Shown: piece by piece, positions 1-12,208 of the stretch | Numbering within the stretch: the first letter of the stretch is position 1 | How the letters are laid out: every line of letters starts with the position of its first letter | NCBI GenBank assembly: GCA_038502055.1 | Contig: JAXRKN010000044.1 | Span: 3,816,001 to 3,880,000, forward strand | Direction of reading: 5' to 3' | DNA: 64,000 nucleotides | Origin: Tanytarsus gracilentus | Taxonomy: Eukaryota > Arthropoda > Insecta > Diptera > Chironomidae | Position numbers and translations under genes: made by a program | Notes under the pieces: generated by a model | Databases searched by the model: none | The model's input: only the letters and a program-made list of their open reading frames with translations | What the model was told of the DNA's origin: nothing

Positions 1-3000
1 AAAGCTTATATAAAATTAATTGAGGGTACTTTTTTTCGTGTTGCATTGTTCGTGTAAATCACTCGACGTTTTCATCATTCGCGCAGAAAATTGCAATATT
101 AAATTATTATGATGACTAAATAATGGCATTTGATTGCGTTTCGATTGAAATCAATGATAATTGGATTTAAATATTTTAAATGTGACATTCGCAGGTAATT
201 TCGCATTTCAATATGCATTCATTCGCTTTCATCAACTCATCACTTATTGTCAACACGATTCCATCATGCTTTTTTGAGCTCAAAAACGCACATGATCTCA
301 ATTTATTCAATTAAATGTGAACAACAGTAAATTAATGGATCTGCTACATTCGCTTAATTCAATTAAGTGTAATTTATGAATTTTTGTTTTCATATTCATA
401 TCATTTTTCATATATGTCTCCTCCACAAAACAATAAAAAATGTACATCATGAATACATCACGTTCTTAATCATTCAATTAACTTAATTTTCTTTCCTCTT
501 CTCAATATCACATCGTGCAAATCAAAAGCATAATTTCCCCGCATTTAGATGCGATATAGTGTAGAAAAATGCCTTTCCGTTTTATCTCTTTTTATAATGC
601 ATTTCCTTGCAAATTCAATTTCTTTTTTCTCTCTTTTTTTTTTGTTGGATGCTCTAAATTGAAATCGCTGTAAATTGCACATTTTGTATATTTGAAGATT
701 CTTTTTGAAAAATAAAATAAATAAGTAAATTCAAAAGATATCTCTCGAATAAAAATCCATCAAGGGATGGAAAGCTTGGCAGTTAAAATTTAAATTTCAA
801 CAGTTGACTTTTTTATTACAGATTTACAACTTTATAGTTTTAAAATATTTTAATAAATTTACAAATTAATTTTTCAAAAAATTTAATTGCCATGAGAAAA
901 CCGCGCTAAGTCCTCAACCTTTCATTGCAAAGGTTAACTTTTTATTCCCTTTTGAATTTTAAATTCTGCATGGTAAACCAGACAAAAAAAATAGTGTTCG
1001 TTTCGTCAGGAAAGGAGCGAAAAACACTCGAGATTTAATTCAGATTACGCTTTTCTCTTTTTGCCAATCACCACTTCCATGAGGATACTTGAAGCTTTAT
1101 TGTTTTCATTAAGCGAATATAAACATTGTTAAAGGAAATTAATAGAATCACTTCCAGACCATTTGTGAAAGAGAACACGCAAAAAATTATTTGTTTGAAA
1201 TTAGTCTCTCATGGGTTGAGTGTAGCATAATCTTCACATAATAATTTTTTTTAACAAATCAAATCCCATAAGAATTGCCTATTATGAACCCCTTGTAAAT
1301 TCAATTAGATTCAATGAATGGGAAAATTAGGAGAGTAGTTTTTATTTAAAGGGTAACCGAAGCAGCAGCAGTGGCAGCCTCGCAGGCATCAAACGCAAGA
1401 ATATCACATGTTTACATTTTAATTGCTTGCCGCAAAATGTTGCTACATATATAATGTATTCATGGATGTGTGTGTTAATTGAACTGTATTAAACGAATGA
1501 TTCGTCACCCGTATCTCGCTCACTCATTTTGGGGCCTTTAAGACTTTTAAATTAATTTCCATCATGCAATTCAATTCAATTTCCATCAATTTATTAATAA
1601 ACGGGAAAAAATGAATTTTGATTAATAATCATCGAGTAAATAGAGTAAATCTTTTATTAATAGAATTTAATATTGTTCTCATTGAAGCAATTAAAATTCA
1701 TTCTCAATTTATTATTCATTTCGAAATGCGAAGCATGGAAAATATAATTTACTAGTTTGCCTCTTCTTTAAGCATGACGGAAAATAATTAATTTAAATTA
1801 AAGCCAATTTTTTAATTAGGTAGTACAAAACCAGTTAAAGATTAGAATTTAAAATTTTTTAACAATAATTTGTTTAAATTTAGATGAAAATCTAAGGGTG
1901 GCATGAATATATATTTTAATAATAGCAGAATTAAAATTGAAACTAGTTTTTGAAATATTTAATTTTAATTTTAATTTAAAATTTAATTGTTTATTAAATA
2001 AAGTCAAGAAGTTTCTAACAAGCCCTCAAAATGAAATTGACAAACAGAAATACTTACAATTTGCACTTTTATATCACCTCAAAATTATTCTCCCGAGAAA
2101 GCATCAGCAGGAGCAGCGGAAAACATGAAAACCAATGGATTTTATTCTCCATACTAAAAAATTTATCATTTTAATTTATTTTTCGCATTATGGTAATTAC
2201 ATAAAAATAAAAAGGATTTTTTCTTCTGTTGAGGAAATAGGGCTTTTTCAATCATATAAAAAGCTACCGTCGAACGAGAGCGTCTTTAAGTGGTAGTGGA
2301 AATAATCATAATGGGTAACAAGGAGAAAAATTGCTTTCTTACAAATGGAATTTGTATGTGTCTGTATGAGCATGGATCGTGTTTCGAATACACTCTCCAA
2401 AAGAATTTAGTCCCGCCTCTAAAGTGCATACAACAAAATTAAATAAATGCGCAATGCTTTATCTTCGCTTGGAAAACGGTACAAAATCGGATGTTCTCGG
2501 CAGCAGAAAAATTCTTTTCCATTACATTATATGAAATTGCCCCTTTTTTATATCAACGCGATAAAACTTCCTTAATTCCATATCCTTTTTTTTCGAAGAT
2601 TTGTTGAATTCCCCATTCGATATCTCATTTTCTCTCTCTCCACTCTATCAAAATGCTTTTATTGAAAATTGATCCAAATTGATTATGTGTGCTATAATAG
2701 AGTCATTTGTATTAATTTCATAGATATATAGCAAAGAAAAGTTTTCCTAGATGTAATCAACAATTGATTATATTTCCTCCTCACAGTGCCATTACAAAAA
2801 AAAGATAATTATCTAATCGGAACAAACAATTCATAAAATAATTTTCCACACTAACAAGCCAATTACCAAATAAGAATTCTATTTACGGTGCTTATTCGCT
2901 CTAACAGTGTTTTCTCTCTCTTAATGAAACAACAAATTGTTATAAATCTCGTTTTCTTTTTTTTTCACTCACATAACACCGCCCATGCTATTAAGAAAAA

Positions 3001-4104
3001 AAAGTACTTTTTCATTCTAAGCATGTTTGTTTTATATTCATTGCAAGTAATATGTTTCGCTTATGAGCAATTTTCCCTCTCGAAGTTTTCAACAATGATT
3101 TCATTTTCATTTTGATGTTTAAGTCTATTATTCCCCCCAGTCATGATAATTAAAATGATGCATGAAATTAGTTTTAAGTGAAATCAAGGATATTAAAAAA
3201 GAGAGGAAACGCTGCAAATGATGTTGATACATGCTCTCATAGAATTCTGTTGGAAATTTCATAATGTATTCATTTACATCGTACTCAACTTAAATTGGAT
3301 CGTTTTGTGTGGAGCTAATGACGATGATGGAGGATGTGTGACTTTTTAATTGCAGCTTTTAAAATATTCATGCTCAGCTGCATTTTTCATTAGAGAGTGT
3401 CGTGAGGTACACATAAAAATGTGCATGATGTAAAAAATAAATGAAAAGAAGAAAATTCGTTAAGAAATTATTTAAAATTCAGTTACGAGCCCTTCTCCCG
3501 TGTCCAAAGAAGTACGACAGAGCTAATTTACAGCTTTTGTTTTTTAAATTACCTCTCCTAGAAGTTTTTTTAAATTTAAAATAAAAACATCCAACCCATT
3601 CCATGACATGGCTCTGCCGTACCTTTTTGACACATTCTCGCTTTTATTTGTTTCAAATAGTTCGTTAGAAGTATTTTAAGTACATAAATGTGTGTGATAA
3701 CAATTTCGAGTGACTATAATTTCTCTTCGGACGGTTTTTAGACTATTTCTGATTAATGCTAAAAATTTAACAATTTTCTTTTCATGAATTATTGCATAAA
3801 ATACTGAATATAGAGCTTAATATGCATACAAGTGATTGTCGTTATTTAGTGTTGGCCACCAGGTGCTTCCTAAAAGATATTAAGAAACTTTCTATGAGCA
3901 CATCTTAGTTGCATGCATTCATTTTGAACTACCTTGGGGTTTGCAGTTCAAATGATTTTCAATATATTGGCATGGACAAAGATACTCAATCATGTGTCGT
4001 CCTGGCTGATCATTAGACACTTTTAAATAACCGCGTATCCTATCCTTTCCATATCTGCTCATGTAACGAATCACAACATTTTCACCTCGATTCTAAAATT
4101 ATGT
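1..4104. other. Non-coding stretch, no gene recognised
   Basis: About 4.1 kb of AT-rich sequence with only short open frames rich in Phe, Ile, Leu and Lys. I see no splice-joined coding exons, no tRNA-like element and no long repeat. It is intergenic sequence, or an intron of a gene lying to the left. The 3' UTR of the minus-strand TMEM268-like gene probably occupies its right end. Confidence 0.6.
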
Positions 4105-5508
4105 TCAATAATTATTTAAATTCAATCGTAGCTTTAAAATTGTCCTCACTTGTTTTCGAGAGATTCGAGTGGTATTTTTCGGACCCTGAATGACTATGTC
4201 GTCAAGATCATCTTCCCAACCAGGTTCAATTGTTTGTCCATTGTGTTCTCTTCTTTCTAAATAACTGTTGATGTAACTAATGCATTGCTTAGAGTCGAAA
4301 TAAAGAAAGCATAAGTGAACTTTATGACATGAGATATTTCCACGATCGTCTAATGCGATAATAATCTTATGACGCATCAATGATTTGTTGATTTTGGCCA
4401 AACATTTTTCCAGTCCTGATGCGAGCTTATACTTGAGCCACATGCACAAGAATATTGACACTGCATTTAAAAATAGCCATGAAACTCCGAGCGAAAAAAG
4501 TAAAATTCCAGTAATTCCAGAAAAGAGGAGTCCAAGGAGCACAAAAAATGCAACTGTTATCCATAAAATTAAAACCCTCTTGTAGCAAATATTGTAAAGT
4601 GTAAATCGGTAGTCATTCACTAATCGTTCCATGGCTTCAACATACTCTTCAATGGAAAGCTAAAAATATTGAGAAATTAACTAAAGCTCTTAATTTTTAC
4701 TTAATTAGCATTTACTGTTAAACCGGTGGACATTAGTTCTTCTGGTACTAAAGAAAAAAAATTGAGCATTAATATTTTTTTACAAATATTTTTCTCTTTT
4801 TACCTAAATGAGGTTTAAAAATTGCTGGTGTTATCCATGGCCAGTTTTCGTTAACGGGAAGAAGAGAAACAATGATGTCACCATTTGCTAAAAATAGAAA
4901 AAGTTTTCAACCCTTGGAATTTACAAAAAATTAATAAATTACAATTTTAATTAAAAATTTCCATCCCTTGGAATTTTCTAAAATCTTTAAACGCGATCAC
5001 ATGAGCGTTAACTTGATAAAATGTTAGACCTGCCGTTATAGAATTAATGTGTGACCCAAAAAGAAATTTTTTTCTTAGCATCTCAAGTGTATTACAAAAG
5101 CTCGATGCGTTCACATTGTAAGAATGTGATAAATGTCAGTTTTAAATTCATGACTCATTTTCTTCTCATGAAATCTCATGAAATCTCGATAGAATTTTCG
5201 CATAAACAATTAAAATTACCGAAGCCTTCCTGGTCTCGCCTTGGAGGTAGATCGATCGTTGAGAGCTGTGACATTTGATTGCTCGGCACTTCGATGATGG
5301 CTGGTGCACTTTCAATTTTATTGCCGCCCTTTTCTGCATTTGGTGTACTTTTGTCATTTTCATTCGAGATTTCAATTTTAGCGACGCCGTTCTGATCACT
5401 GCTCTCATCGTCAAATTTAACCCATTCTTTATGGTTGCCTCTAAGTGGGTCATGGAAACCATCACCTGTTGCGACTTTATGTGAACTATCATCGACGGTA
5501 TCCGTCAT
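4105..5508 (-). CDS. TMEM268-like (DUF4481 type) membrane protein
   Basis: Four coding exons on the minus strand join in phase: 5508-5220, 4887-4804, 4747-4716 and 4659-4105, giving 319 aa. All introns are GT..AG. The first ~105 residues are polar and acidic and look disordered. Around residues 164-210 two adjacent hydrophobic segments form a membrane hairpin. A basic and polar cytosolic tail of about 110 residues follows. Length and layout (long polar N-terminus, paired membrane helices, C-terminal domain) resemble animal TMEM268 (about 340 aa), a poorly understood protein. The ATG at 5508 is the first in frame. The gene is divergent from the GPCPD1-like gene, with about 0.9 kb between starts. 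The exon structure is secure; the family assignment is from recognition and less sure. Confidence 0.82.
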
Positions 5509-6130
5509 TGCAAACTTAAATTTTTAAACTTTTTCAATCATTAACCACTTAGATATATTGTAATTAAATAAAATTAAACTTTATTCGACTCTTTTTTAGC
5601 CAACTAAAAAAAATAACAATGTTGATGTGTTTACGTGGATGGAAGAAATGAATTAACGCAAAGGTATAGTCACATATTGTAGTAGAAAAAAATAGTGTTA
5701 GTGAGAATAGTTAGTCTGCACACATGTTAAGCTAAAATGCGCCTAGTATATGTCTTTCGCGAGTTAAGTGCGTACATAAATTTTTAGAGCTTTATTAGAA
5801 AAAATATTGTCATGTGAATTGACTTTAAAAAATTGAATTAATTTGTTGGATTAAACTAATTGTGAAAATTAAGATGAACTTTGTTAAATTGAATATTGTT
5901 AAAGCTGTTGCCGTACCTTGTAAAATAAACAAAATCACCCAAAAAATGAAGTAGTAATGTTGTGTGTAAATACAAGTCAAACATTATTAATTATTAATGT
6001 ATTTAGAGAACATAAATCGATTTTTAATGAGCCAATAAAAATAAGATTTTTGAATTATTTGAAACAAAATGTTTTTTTTTTATTTTAACGGTTGGAAATT
6101 ATTTAAAAAGGCATTTTGTGCTGTTGTGAT

Positions 6131-6137
6131 GTTCAGT
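6131..6137 (+). promoter_or_regulatory. Possible initiator (Inr) of the GPCPD1-like gene
   Basis: A TTCAGTT match to the insect initiator consensus TCAGTY lies about 275 bp upstream of the GPCPD1-like start codon, in the divergent intergenic region. I see no TATA box at -30 and no good downstream promoter element. The call rests on this short motif alone. Confidence 0.25.
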
Positions 6138-6408
6138 TTTATTTTACTGTTTTCGCTGCAGACAGTTCATAAAAAAAAACAAAGAGCATAATCTCAAAAG
6201 TCGCGAGAGAAGAATTTCAAGTGATTAATTAATTTTTAAATGTTTTGAGTGGCTATTCGTTTCAAGATAAGTTTCTATAAGAATGTTGTTCTCGAGATAG
6301 CAATTCAAGTTTTCAACAAACTTGATATAATTGACTCGTAATTGGAGAGAAAGGAAATTGTTTTATTCGTTTCTTAGTGATCGTCTTATTAAAATAGACA
6401 ATAAAATT

Positions 6409-9400
6409 ATGACGTCACGTTGGTGGATCGGAACATCAGCAGAAAATACTAAAAAAGAGCTGGCTGTGCATAGTTCAAAAAGATCTCCACCTAGTAACAA
6501 GGAATCGGGAAGAATATGGAAGTTCCAGGTGTTTGTAAACTTCAAGTTGATCAATATTCATGGTAAAAAGCAACATATAATAGGTTATTTGCCACATACA
6601 CTCATGTTGTGTTAATTTATTAGAAAAAGTGGCCGTGACTGGATCTTTGGATGAGGAATTAGGAAACTGGAATCCCAATGATTGCGCATTCATGACCGAT
6701 CAAGGTGAGTTAATGTCATAATGCAATTGCAATCAATGAAACAAAATTGTTCGCGTTTGACAAAAGCGGGAGCTCGTGTAAAAAAAATCGTTCGATTCTA
6801 TTTATAGTTTTGCACTTTCACGTGAGCATACCATACGATTATGTTCAGCTTCACTTGGTTTCTTACTGTTTCTTTATTTAAAAATCACATGACTTAAAAA
6901 AAATTACTTCGTACAGAGTAATTAAAAAAGCAATTATAACTTTTTGTTCTCTCAATGTAGGTAACAACATTTGGTCGTTGGAACTGAACATTCCCAAGGA
7001 TGTCGATGTTGAATATCGCTATTTTATCGCTTCCGTTGATCCATCCGATCCGTCTGGCAGTGTTCATGTCAGAAAATGGGAAACTCATTTGAACCCAAGA
7101 AAAATCCCAAAAGATGCTGATGAAGCACCAAATATTGTCGACCATTTTGGTATAATTGATGGAGTTGATAAAGTCGATAAGGGCTGGCTGACTAACGAAA
7201 CTGTTCTCCAGTTCAAATTCTACAATAATCCGTTCTTACTCAAGGACAGAATCAAAAATCGATTGCTTTATGTCAAGGTTAGTAGTTCGTAGTATAAGGA
7301 AAAGAAGAGAAAGAGAGTTTTATAAATTTTTTAAGGTCACGCCTATGAATCTACGCATCAGCAATGAATCATCGAGCATGCAAATCAGCACAGAAGAGTC
7401 TCTTGAGTCGTATGGCGACTCTAATACACGCGAAAATGGTGACACTATCGCTTATGCCTTCACCGAAGTTGCAACGCTCAATGGAAAGGGCGATGACTAC
7501 CTTTTCCAGCAGCAGGAACAAGTATTGAATCTCAGTTTTTGTCTTGGCATAACATTGTCATTGATAATTTTCAGTTTGGTCGTGTCTACAATGCTGGTGA
7601 CATACTATTCTTTCACGTTACGGTCAGTGAACCCGAAAATATTGCGTATTTGATTGATTTGTATGCATACAAGAGCGGCGCAAACACAGACGAGCCTCCT
7701 AATCATCTCGGTTATCACTACTTACTTCCAAATATGTTGAGAAAATCTGAAGGAGCTCTCGAGATGGCCATAACTTGCGCCAACAAGCATCGACCTTTGG
7801 GAATGATGAAATTTGAGTACGTTAAAATTACGCCACTCGACAATCCAAGATGTGACATGAGAATTTCTTGGGCTCGATACTGGAATGTTAAGCACAAGGG
7901 TCTTGATGTTGGGTGAGTTATAAATTAAATGATTAGAGTTATCTAATAAATTGCTGTCACAGTCATAGAGGAAGTGGAACATCATTCAAGACAACAAGCG
8001 GCTTGGGAGTCATTAGAGAGAACACAATTGCATCGCTTAAAAAAGCTGGTCTCTCAGGTGCAAAGTGGGTTGAGTTTGATGTGCAATTGAGTAAAGATTT
8101 GCAGCCTGTCATCTATCATGACTTTAAGTGAGTAGTTTTAATAATACTTTAAAAATTTGCATATAAAATATTCTTTTCATTTTAGTGTGTATGTGTCTTT
8201 GAAGAAGAAATCAACGCCTGATTCTGACGATTTGCTTGAGCTTCCCATGAGAGAACTCACATTAGAGCAGTTGAAAAATTTAAAAGTCTTTCATACCGTC
8301 GAGGGAAAGAATCGTGAGGCGATGAAATTCTTCGATGAGAGCCTCGAGGAGCATCAACCATTTCCAACGCTTGCGGAAGTTCTAGAAGTCATTGATCCTA
8401 ATGTTTGCTTCAATATTGAAGTTAAATCCGCACAGCAACTCGAAGACGGCACGTCGGAGGCTGGCAATGGAATGGTTGACAAAAATCTTTATGTTGATTG
8501 CATTTTAGATGTAGTGCTTAAAAAAGCCGGCAACAGGAAAATCGTTTTCTCAAGCTTCGACACAGATATTTGTTTAATGCTTCGCAATAAGCAAAATATT
8601 TATCCAACAATGTTTTTGACGCTGGGTGTAACTACTCGATACAAGCAATACAGCAATCCGTGAGTATTTGTGCTTGAGAGTGTATTATAGTAAATATTTG
8701 TTTTCTTAATTAATCTTGCAGGTGCGGAAACAAAATCGAACATGCTGTCAAGTTTTCAGCCGCCAATGAACTCCTTGGAATTTGTGCACACTCGGAGGAT
8801 ATATTGAGAGATATTAATCAGGTCAATCAAGTCATGGACGCGGGACTTGTTATTTGGACTTGGGGTAACATTAAAACATTTTTACTATTTTTTTTCACAA
8901 TATTTATTCTTATTTTTAGGAGAAGACAATAATTGCAAAGACACGATCAAATATTTGAAGAGTAAAGGCATTCACGCTATAATTTATGATAAAATTGACA
9001 TGCTTATTGATAACGAGAAGGTAAGAAAAGTTCGTTCAAGAATTCCTTCGATTCGAGTCATTTCACGAAAAGTTTCCATCTCATCTTAACTATTTATTTC
9101 CATTTGCCTGCTTCACTTCAATTTCCCATTAAATTTCTTACTGTTTTTGGGGATGAGGTATGTATGTTTTAAAATGTTGGCCGGTAATTTTTTGTGAGGA
9201 TTTTGAATTTTAAGGTAACATTTGGTCATGTCCCACGCAGGGAAATTTTAAATTTAATGATCTTTGAATTTAAACTCTTCCAAAATAGGTTAACGATGAA
9301 TCTTGAATTGACAAATCGTCGGAATTTATTTTAGTTTTAGCTTATTATGCTTAAAGACAATTTTATCACAAAATTTTAGGCAATTTTTGTGGTCGGAAGT

Positions 9401-9466
9401 GACCGAAATGAATCGGCTATTTATGAGCAAATTGGAATAGAGATAGAAACGCAAGGCCAGCATTGA
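6409..9466 (+). CDS. GPCPD1-like glycerophosphocholine phosphodiesterase (CBM20 + GDPD)
   Basis: Ten exons join in phase: 6409-6562, 6624-6704, 6961-7277, 7336-7521, 7575-7912, 7963-8127, 8186-8659, 8722-8864, 8920-9020 and 9380-9466, giving 681 aa. An N-terminal CBM20 starch-binding-like domain (about residues 37-150; note GSLDEELGNWNP and the later HVRKWETHL) precedes a GDPD TIM-barrel from about residue 358. The barrel carries the family signature: HRG at 360-362, ENTIASL, Glu396 and Asp398 in VEFDVQLSKD, and His411 in YHD. The family hydrolyses glycerophosphocholine to glycerol-3-phosphate and choline in the cytosol. Length matches the vertebrate protein (~670 aa). The start chosen is the first ATG in frame with the CBM20 exon; another 5' exon is possible. 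There is no signal peptide. A read-through end at 9089 is an alternative terminus (see findings). Confidence 0.93.
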
Positions 9467-10325
9467 TGATCTTTTAATCAGGTTCTCTTTACACAATTAA
9501 GCTATAATTTTTGTTTGAGGCTTCAATTCACTTTTCCATAGCAAATTAGTTCAATTACACGTTTTATGCTCTCAACCTCAACAAAATAATGTTCCAAACA
9601 ATTTATCAATAAATCTTTTTTGTTTTATGTTATAATCAAATGAAATTTTTTTTAAAGAATTTTTCAGCTTTCTTAATGTTGAGTTAATTTAGCACCGAGA
9701 TGATGACGAATTAAATAGCAAAATTTATTAATCCCTTTTATGAGTTTTTTTTATTATAAAAGAAATAAATTGATTCTCAAATAAATTTCATTATCTTTCG
9801 TCTATAATTTACGCAAATATTTTTTCCTCTCCGCGTTTAAATCTTCTACGTAATATTTTTTTTATAGAAAGGGATTAATTAGATTTTAAATATTCTAAAT
9901 GTGTTTGTGTGAATAAATTCTTGAGAGAATTCTTCTTTTGTTAAAATGAGCTAAACTTGTTGAAAAAAAATTATACATAAACTTCCAATAAATTTAATTA
10001 GAAAATTTTCACAAACTTTTAAAAAAAATCTAGGAAATTTTAGATTAATTTTTAGTTTAATTTAGGAAAAAAAATTTAGAAAGTTTATAAAATTTTAATG
10101 AACTTTCTAAAATAAATTATGTCACTTTCAAAGCATTCACTCATGTAAAAATTTGTGATTATCTGAAAATCTCCAATTTAGCAACAAGTGTGCAATGTCA
10201 ACAGGTATCTTCCATGTTCGTTATATCCTCTATAATTTTTCGGCTTACGTTTTTCAATGACAATTGTTGCAAAAGTTCTTTTATTTAAATTTACGGCTTC
10301 AACGGTTTTCATGTCCCACGCAGGG
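9226..10325. repeat. 17-bp direct repeat pair flanking the last GPCPD1 exon
   Basis: The same 17 bases, beginning TCATGTCCCACG and ending CAGGG, occur at 9226-9242 and 10309-10325. They are about 1.08 kb apart, in otherwise AT-rich sequence. The sequence between them includes the last GPCPD1 exon and its 3' flank, with no other open frame. The span 9467-10575 otherwise shows only low-complexity AT sequence. Confidence 0.6.
9608..9613 (+). terminator. Candidate poly(A) signal, GPCPD1-like gene
   Basis: An AATAAA hexamer lies about 140 bp after the stop codon at 9466. A second AATAAA is at 9764-9769. Either could end the transcript. Confidence 0.4.
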
Positions 10326-10575
10326 TATGATGAAGGAAGTATTGAGTAATGATGACTAAGTTAAATCTAATCTTATTAAAAAAAATTAAATATTATTTCT
10401 GCAATTGAGCCACAAAAGATGATTAAATAAATTATCTGCTTAATGATTTTCATCAAACAAGATCATAAAACATCAATCAGCGATCATTTTTCATTAATGA
10501 TTCTTTTCCAAGAACAAAAAAGTGTCTTCTGGTGTTTCAATGATGAAACTTTTTTTAAGATGTGTGAGTAACTGA

Positions 10576-10613
10576 TATATAAGCGAAAGAGACGTTGATT
10601 TCTCGCTTAGTTA
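10576..10613 (+). promoter_or_regulatory. TATA box and initiator of the JHBP/takeout gene
   Basis: TATATAA at 10576-10582 is followed about 30 bp downstream by TTAGTT at 10608-10613, close to the insect initiator TCAGTY. The predicted transcript would have a leader of about 100 nt before the ATG at 10710. TATA promoters are common among inducible secreted-protein genes of this type. Confidence 0.5.
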
Positions 10614-10709
10614 TAGTTTGCGCTTACCGAGTATTAAATTTAAGAATATTTCGTGGATCAATAAAAAAAGCTGAAAATAATTACCGGAAGACAAAGATAC
10701 AGAAATAAA

Positions 10710-12116
10710 ATGAGATACTGTGAAATAATTATTGCTTTAATTCTCGTTCACGCGTGTGATGGAAAATTGCGTAAGTGGACAAAAATTTTAAAAAACTTTA
10801 GAAATTTTATTTTCGTCTTTTTATCCAGCAAAATCCATACAAGTTTGCTCGAGGAATCATCCAAAACTTACAGAATGCATTATTGCGTCAGTGAAGGAGC
10901 TTCAGCCTCGACTTGCTTCTGGAGTTCTAGACAAAGATTTCATTGTTCCGGTAAAAATATATCGCGACACTTTTCAGCTGTCAAATAAATAATTTTTTTA
11001 TATTTTTTTAATTAGGCATTAGAGCCTTTGAAATTAGATAAGTGAGTATCAAAGAATATTAAACACACAAATACTTCAATAAGGAATTTTTTTCTACGAA
11101 CAAAAACTCTCAATGTCATCTTCTTGTCGGTGTTGAAAGCTTCTGTTTCTATACTTCATTACCTGCCCGTAATTAATATTCTAAAACATACTTTTTCAGT
11201 ATCATTATGGAGCGGGGGCAAGAATTCAAGGCACAGTTCACAAACCTCCTCGTTACAGGTTTGATTTAAAAAAAATTAAAGGGCTTTTTCCGCATATTCT
11301 TGTGAAAGTTTTAAAAAGCATCCGAGAAATGTGAGAAAGCTCATTTGTCATTGCACATGTTAATGAAAAAAAATTTATATTTCATACGCATAGGACCTTC
11401 AAGTTTTAAAATTGAAAAATTGAGGTGAGCAAAAATATTTCTATTACTCGAAAATAAATTTTTATCAATTTAAAATATTTTTTTCAACAGAGTCAATCTT
11501 GATAACGCCACATTTAACTTCATCATCAGCATACCAAAATTGGAATTTAGCGGAAAATATTCGCTCAAGATTAAAATTTTAGGTAAATACGGCAAACAGT
11601 TGAAGATGATTGTACTTGCCTGAGGTTGCTGCTTGTAAAATCTGAGATTTTAGTCAACACATCTCTTGACAATGATTTTCTAACCTTTTGAATTATTTTG
11701 TTTTCAGTACTCGATATCGCTGGAAAAGGTGATATGACTGGCGCGTTTGAAAACTCGAGAGCTCGCGTGAAAATGCGCGCCACAAAATATATCAAAGATG
11801 GAGAGACTTATCTTAGATTTGAGAAATTTAATCTCAAAATTCAAATCGGCAAAAATACTCTCATGCTTAAGAATTTATTCAACGGTAAATTTATTAAAAA
11901 AATTAATTAAGAATTTTCCTTAAATCTTTATTTTTAGGTGATCCAAATCTTGGAAAAATCGGCAACACGTTCATAAATGAAAATAGCGAATTATTTTTAG
12001 GTGAAATTATTCCCGGCCTAGAAAATAATTTAGCTGAAATCTTCACTAAGACTGCTAATGAAATTGTTGCTACCGCAAGTTTTGATGAAATGTTTCCAAA
12101 TACTGTTGTGAATTAA
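10710..12116 (+). CDS. Takeout/juvenile hormone binding protein family, secreted
   Basis: Eight small exons join in phase: 10710-10770, 10829-10950, 11016-11041, 11200-11258, 11394-11424, 11491-11582, 11708-11884 and 11938-12116, giving 248 aa, the usual length of the JHBP/takeout family. Residues 1 to about 18 are a hydrophobic signal peptide ending near ACDG. The family's N-terminal cysteine pair is present (Cys27 and Cys37, in VCSRNHPKLTEC), followed by the typical ELQPRLASG and LEPLKLDN blocks. The rest has the alternating beta pattern of the super-roll fold that encloses a hydrophobic ligand. Members bind juvenile hormone or other lipids in haemolymph, or act in feeding and circadian behaviour; the ligand here cannot be read from sequence. 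It is the same strand as the GPCPD1-like gene but has its own TATA promoter. Confidence 0.9.
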
Positions 12117-12202
12117 AAAATTTAAGAACCATTAAAAGATCTTAAGTGTTTTCAATGAAAAATGAAGTTGTTAAAATTCATTTGATATTTTTATTTCGCA
12201 AA

Positions 12203-12208
12203 AATAAA
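12203..12208 (+). terminator. Poly(A) signal of the JHBP/takeout gene
   Basis: AATAAA lies about 90 bp after the stop codon. A 16-bp perfect palindrome (12243-12258, AGCATAAATTTATGCT) lies just downstream. Confidence 0.5.

Noticed and set aside
5166..5492. 108-codon minus-strand open frame overlapping the first TMEM268 exon
   Set aside because: It is an out-of-frame shadow; only the frame starting at 5508 joins in phase with the downstream exons.
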